NCBI GenBank assembly: GCA_945487985.1
Contig: CALYTX010000095.1
Location: 1 to 5,769, forward strand
Direction: 5' to 3'
DNA: 5,769 nt
Source of the DNA: an uncultured Verrucomicrobiota bacterium
Lineage (GTDB): Bacteria; Verrucomicrobiota; Kiritimatiellia; RFP12; UBA1067
Shown: positions 3,367-5,769 of the stretch, piece after piece
How the letters are laid out: each line of letters starts with the position of its first letter
How positions within the stretch are numbered: position 1 is the stretch's first letter
The notes under the pieces: model-generated
The model's database searches: none
The model's input: the letters and a program-made list of their open reading frames with translations, nothing else
Told to the model about the DNA's origin: nothing
Position numbers and translations under genes: made by a program

Positions 3367-5669
3367 CACTTGACGTGCCGGAAGAAGCGCCGCATTTCGT
3401 CTGGCGTGGAACAGGCAGCCAACCGGTCGGCACCATTGTCGGCGCGCAACGCCCGTGAAATAAAGCTCATCAGTTGCAAATACGGCGTTTGCGCCTGGTC
3501 GTTCGCCAGCGTCAGAACGATAATCTGAATCTGACTGTTGTCAATCGTCTCGTAATCTGGAATGCAACCGCCGGCAGTTCCGGAATTATCGACAATCGCC
3601 ACCGCGCCGGCAACGCCGTGGACGGATGCGTCGCGTCCGTGGGGAACGGCGATGCCGTGGTCGAGTCCGGTCGGCATCGATTCTTCCCGGCGCATCACCG
3701 CCGCCACCGCCGCCGCCGCGTCGGTGACATGGTTGGGGCACGCCTTGGCGATTTCCGCAACCATCTTCTCGACCGCTTCGCGTTTTGAGGAAGCTCTGAA
3801 ACCTGGCATCATCACGAATCCTTGCAGGTATCGCCCCACGCCTTCGTGTCCGTGCTTGGCCGCGCCGGTCGAGGAAATCATCCGCTCGATATCTTCGCGA
3901 CGGATCGGCTTGGCGATGGCGCGCGCAAGATCGTTCATCTGGCTGGCCACCTCCATCCAGGCGGTCATTACAATCGCCTCTTCCGCCGGCGTGCAGGTAA
4001 AGCGGATTTTGTGTCCATGGCGGCGGATGGAAAGCTCGATGTCATCAAGCGCGATTTCCCAAATATGGTCTTCCTGCGAAAGGCACGTGACGAAGAAGCC
4101 TTCGTTGCGGAACTCGAGCAGAATCTTAGTCATCACCAGTTCGGCCATATCGTCGTTCGAAAGCGCAAAGGCAACCTCGCGCGAGCCGTCCTTCGAAGGC
4201 TTCGGATGACGCACGCCTTTGGCTTTCGGCACGAAAAGCCCCACGAGCGCGGGCGGCGCCACCACGGTGGTCACGAGCGTCATCAAAATGCCAATGCCGA
4301 AAATCTCCTGTGTAAGATAGCCAGCGGAAAGTCCGATGCCGGCAATAATCAGCGCCACTTCGCCGCGCGGCACCATGCCCGCGCCGATGCGCAAACCGCC
4401 CAGTGCATTGAAGCCACAGCACATTGCCGGAACCATGCAACCAAAAACCTTCGCCAGCACCGCCAAAAGCGTATAGATGCCGCCGAACAAGAGCACCGGG
4501 CGCGAACAAAGCGCGCGCATGTCGACCATCATGCCCATCGCACAGAAGAACACTGGCACGAGAAACGTGTAAACCGGCGTCAGCATTTCGGTTATCGGGT
4601 GCTTGAGATCGGTACGCGAAAGCGCCAAACCCATCACATACGCGCCGATTATCATCGCCAAACCCATCATCTCGAAGAAACCCGCCAAAACCAGTGCCAA
4701 ACCGAAGGCCATGGTCGCGATGACAACTGGCGATTTGAAGCATACCTTGAGGAATTTGGCAATCCAGCGCGCAGCCAGCACGCCGATTGCCGTGGCCCCG
4801 AGCCAGACGCCAATGGCCTTAAGCGCCACGAAGCCAATCTCTCCCCAGTCCAACCCCGAGTCGGCGAGAACTTTCTTCGCAGCCGTGTTCGCCGCGATGA
4901 TGCCGTTGCCGATTGCCAAGACGATCAAGCCAAGCACATCGTCAATCACCGCGCCGGCCATAATCGTCGTCCCCTCCTCGGAATCCATCTTCTTCTTCTC
5001 CGAGAGAATGCGCGCGGTGATGCCCACGGATGTCGCCGTCGACATAATACCCATGTACAGCGGCGCAGCGGAGGTTATCGCCTCTGAAAGCGGTAAATTT
5101 TTGAGATAGGCGAAGCGATCAAAGAATTCTGGCAGCAACCAAACCGCGCACAAATCGCCGAACGCGAACGACACCAGTACGCCGCCTACGCCGACCATTG
5201 AGCCGACGAACGAGAACTTCAAAAACATCTTCAGGTTCGTCTCCAGCCCGGAAAGAAACAGCAGAATAATCGAGGCCAGAGTGGCGATGCCGTAGAGAGC
5301 GGGCGAGGTCGCGTCGAAGTTGTGTCCAGCGGCCGCCATTTCACGCAGCGCTGCGCCGTGGAAAAGACCGTCCTTGAACATTCCACCGAACATATCGGGA
5401 CAAAAACCGATACCGCCAAGCGCCCACGGACCGATCACGACACCGGCCGCAAGCTCGCCGAGTATCGAGGGCAGCTTCAGCATCGCGGCAATCGCGCCAC
5501 CGAGCTTGGCGGCGAAGATGATGATGCCGATCTGCAAAACGAGAAACATCATCTCTTCGGTGCGGGGTAGGCCGAAATTTGGATAAGGCGGGAATTCGCC
5601 GTGCGCCGCCATCACCGCCGTGGCGGACATCGCCAGGGCAACCATCAACCATAACTTCTTGTGCTTCAT
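3366..5669 (-). CDS. CPA2 cation:proton antiporter fused to a PTS EIIA type-2 domain
   Basis: This 767-residue inner-membrane protein starts with a likely signal peptide (MKHKKLWLMVALAMSATAVMA, cut before AHGEF). The antiporter domain (about 38-485) has many membrane segments with CPA2 hallmarks: KLPSILGELAAGVVIGP, LLFLSGLETNL, STATSVGITARIL (210-222), the ion-binding aspartate pair D243-D244 in AVIDDVLGL, and PRGEVALIIA. Two adjacent aspartates suggest electrogenic Na+/H+ exchange, as in NapA/NhaA. Instead of a TrkA/RCK tail, residues about 498-590 form a soluble domain I do not recognise. About 622-767 then resemble PTS EIIA of the fructose/mannitol/Ntr type, with TGLDHGIAVPHGR and H677 as the expected phosphorylated histidine. 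Regulation of transport by a phosphorelay is inferred. A TTG at 5762 would add 31 residues ahead of the signal peptide and is unlikely. mnmE overlaps its stop. Confidence 0.88.
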   Translation of the reverse strand: MKHKKLWLMVALAMSATAVMAAHGEFPPYPNFGLPRTEEMMFLVLQIGIIIFAAKLGGAIAAMLKLPSILGELAAGVVIGPWALGGIGFCPDMFGGMFKDGLFHGAALREMAAAGHNFDATSPALYGIATLASIILLFLSGLETNLKMFLKFSFVGSMVGVGGVLVSFAFGDLCAVWLLPEFFDRFAYLKNLPLSEAITSAAPLYMGIMSTATSVGITARILSEKKKMDSEEGTTIMAGAVIDDVLGLIVLAIGNGIIAANTAAKKVLADSGLDWGEIGFVALKAIGVWLGATAIGVLAARWIAKFLKVCFKSPVVIATMAFGLALVLAGFFEMMGLAMIIGAYVMGLALSRTDLKHPITEMLTPVYTFLVPVFFCAMGMMVDMRALCSRPVLLFGGIYTLLAVLAKVFGCMVPAMCCGFNALGGLRIGAGMVPRGEVALIIAGIGLSAGYLTQEIFGIGILMTLVTTVVAPPALVGLFVPKAKGVRHPKPSKDGSREVAFALSNDDMAELVMTKILLEFRNEGFFVTCLSQEDHIWEIALDDIELSIRRHGHKIRFTCTPAEEAIVMTAWMEVASQMNDLARAIAKPIRREDIERMISSTGAAKHGHEGVGRYLQGFVMMPGFRASSKREAVEKMVAEIAKACPNHVTDAAAAVAAVMRREESMPTGLDHGIAVPHGRDASVHGVAGAVAIVDNSGTAGGCIPDYETIDNSQIQIIVLTLANDQAQTPYLQLMSFISRALRADNGADRLAACSTPDEMRRFFRHVK

Positions 5670-5678
5670 ATTCTGTAA

Positions 5679-5687
5679 ATTATAGCA
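5679..5687 (-). promoter_or_regulatory. Extended -10 promoter abutting the antiporter start
   Basis: TGCTATAAT is a perfect extended -10 (TGN plus TATAAT). No good -35 lies 16-18 bases upstream, which extended -10 promoters can do without. The hexamer ends 9 bases before the ATG at 5669, so transcription should begin within about 4 bases of the start codon, giving a nearly leaderless mRNA. The absence of any Shine-Dalgarno site before this ATG agrees. Confidence 0.55.
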
Positions 5688-5739
5688 AAATATCTCGCCT
5701 CGCGGCCCGACATGTGGGTGTGATTTTTCCGTGTAACAT
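5680..5739 (-). other. 19-codon upstream frame with purine-rich leader
   Basis: An ATG at 5739 opens a 19-residue frame (MLHGKITPTCRAARRDILL) that stops at a TAA inside the -10 box of the antiporter promoter. AAAGGGGAG lies about 4 bases before it. It could be a small upstream peptide or a chance frame. It is not in the antiporter frame and matches nothing I know. The remaining bases up to 5769 show nothing else. Confidence 0.15.
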
Positions 5740-5769
5740 CCACTCCCCTTTAAGGATTTCAAAATTCTG

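Noticed and set aside
3822..5087. 421-codon open frame on the + strand across the antiporter
   Set aside because: The composition is extremely His/Arg/Asp rich and complementary to a transmembrane gene; it is a shadow frame without domains.
3366..5762. TTG start at 5762 for the antiporter
   Set aside because: It would put 31 unrelated residues before a well-formed signal peptide and has no visible ribosome binding site.

Overview
All convincing genes in this window lie on the minus strand, so the layout is described from right to left. The sequence looks bacterial: moderately GC-rich, with Shine-Dalgarno sites, MnmE and a type II toxin-antitoxin pair. A signal-peptide-bearing membrane antiporter and the style of the proteins fit a Gram-negative lineage. 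My impression is of a Verrucomicrobiota/Kiritimatiellota-type genome, but nothing in the window proves this.

Right block (5769 to 2086): an extended -10 promoter sits almost directly on the start of a large CPA2-type cation:proton antiporter. Its cytoplasmic tail carries an unrecognised domain and then a PTS EIIA type-2 domain with its phospho-accepting histidine in place. The antiporter stop overlaps the start of mnmE (TGATG), so the ion transporter and the tRNA-U34-modifying GTPase appear to be co-transcribed and translationally coupled.

Middle block (2085 to 1774): this stretch has no intact gene but is rich in structure. It holds a strong intrinsic terminator that reads in the + direction although no + gene is visible. 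It also holds an 11-codon open frame with a very good ribosome binding site that resembles the extreme N-terminus of Phd/YefM antitoxins. Next come a 22-bp-period array of small inverted repeats, then a sigma70-like promoter with a palindrome on its -10.

Toxin-antitoxin block (1773 to 1257): a RelB/DinJ-type ribbon-helix-helix antitoxin overlaps a YoeB-type ribosome-dependent mRNase. The antitoxin comes first, as is usual.

Left block (1256 to 1): a 176-bp gap with a hairpin and possible coding remnants is followed by an FMN-binding split-barrel flavoprotein. This is translationally coupled (ATGA) to a Nudix hydrolase of the ADP-ribose pyrophosphatase type, which runs off the left edge of the window. 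The last two genes probably form a small redox/nucleotide housekeeping operon. The toxin-antitoxin module, fossil frame and repeats between the two housekeeping blocks look like an accessory insertion zone.
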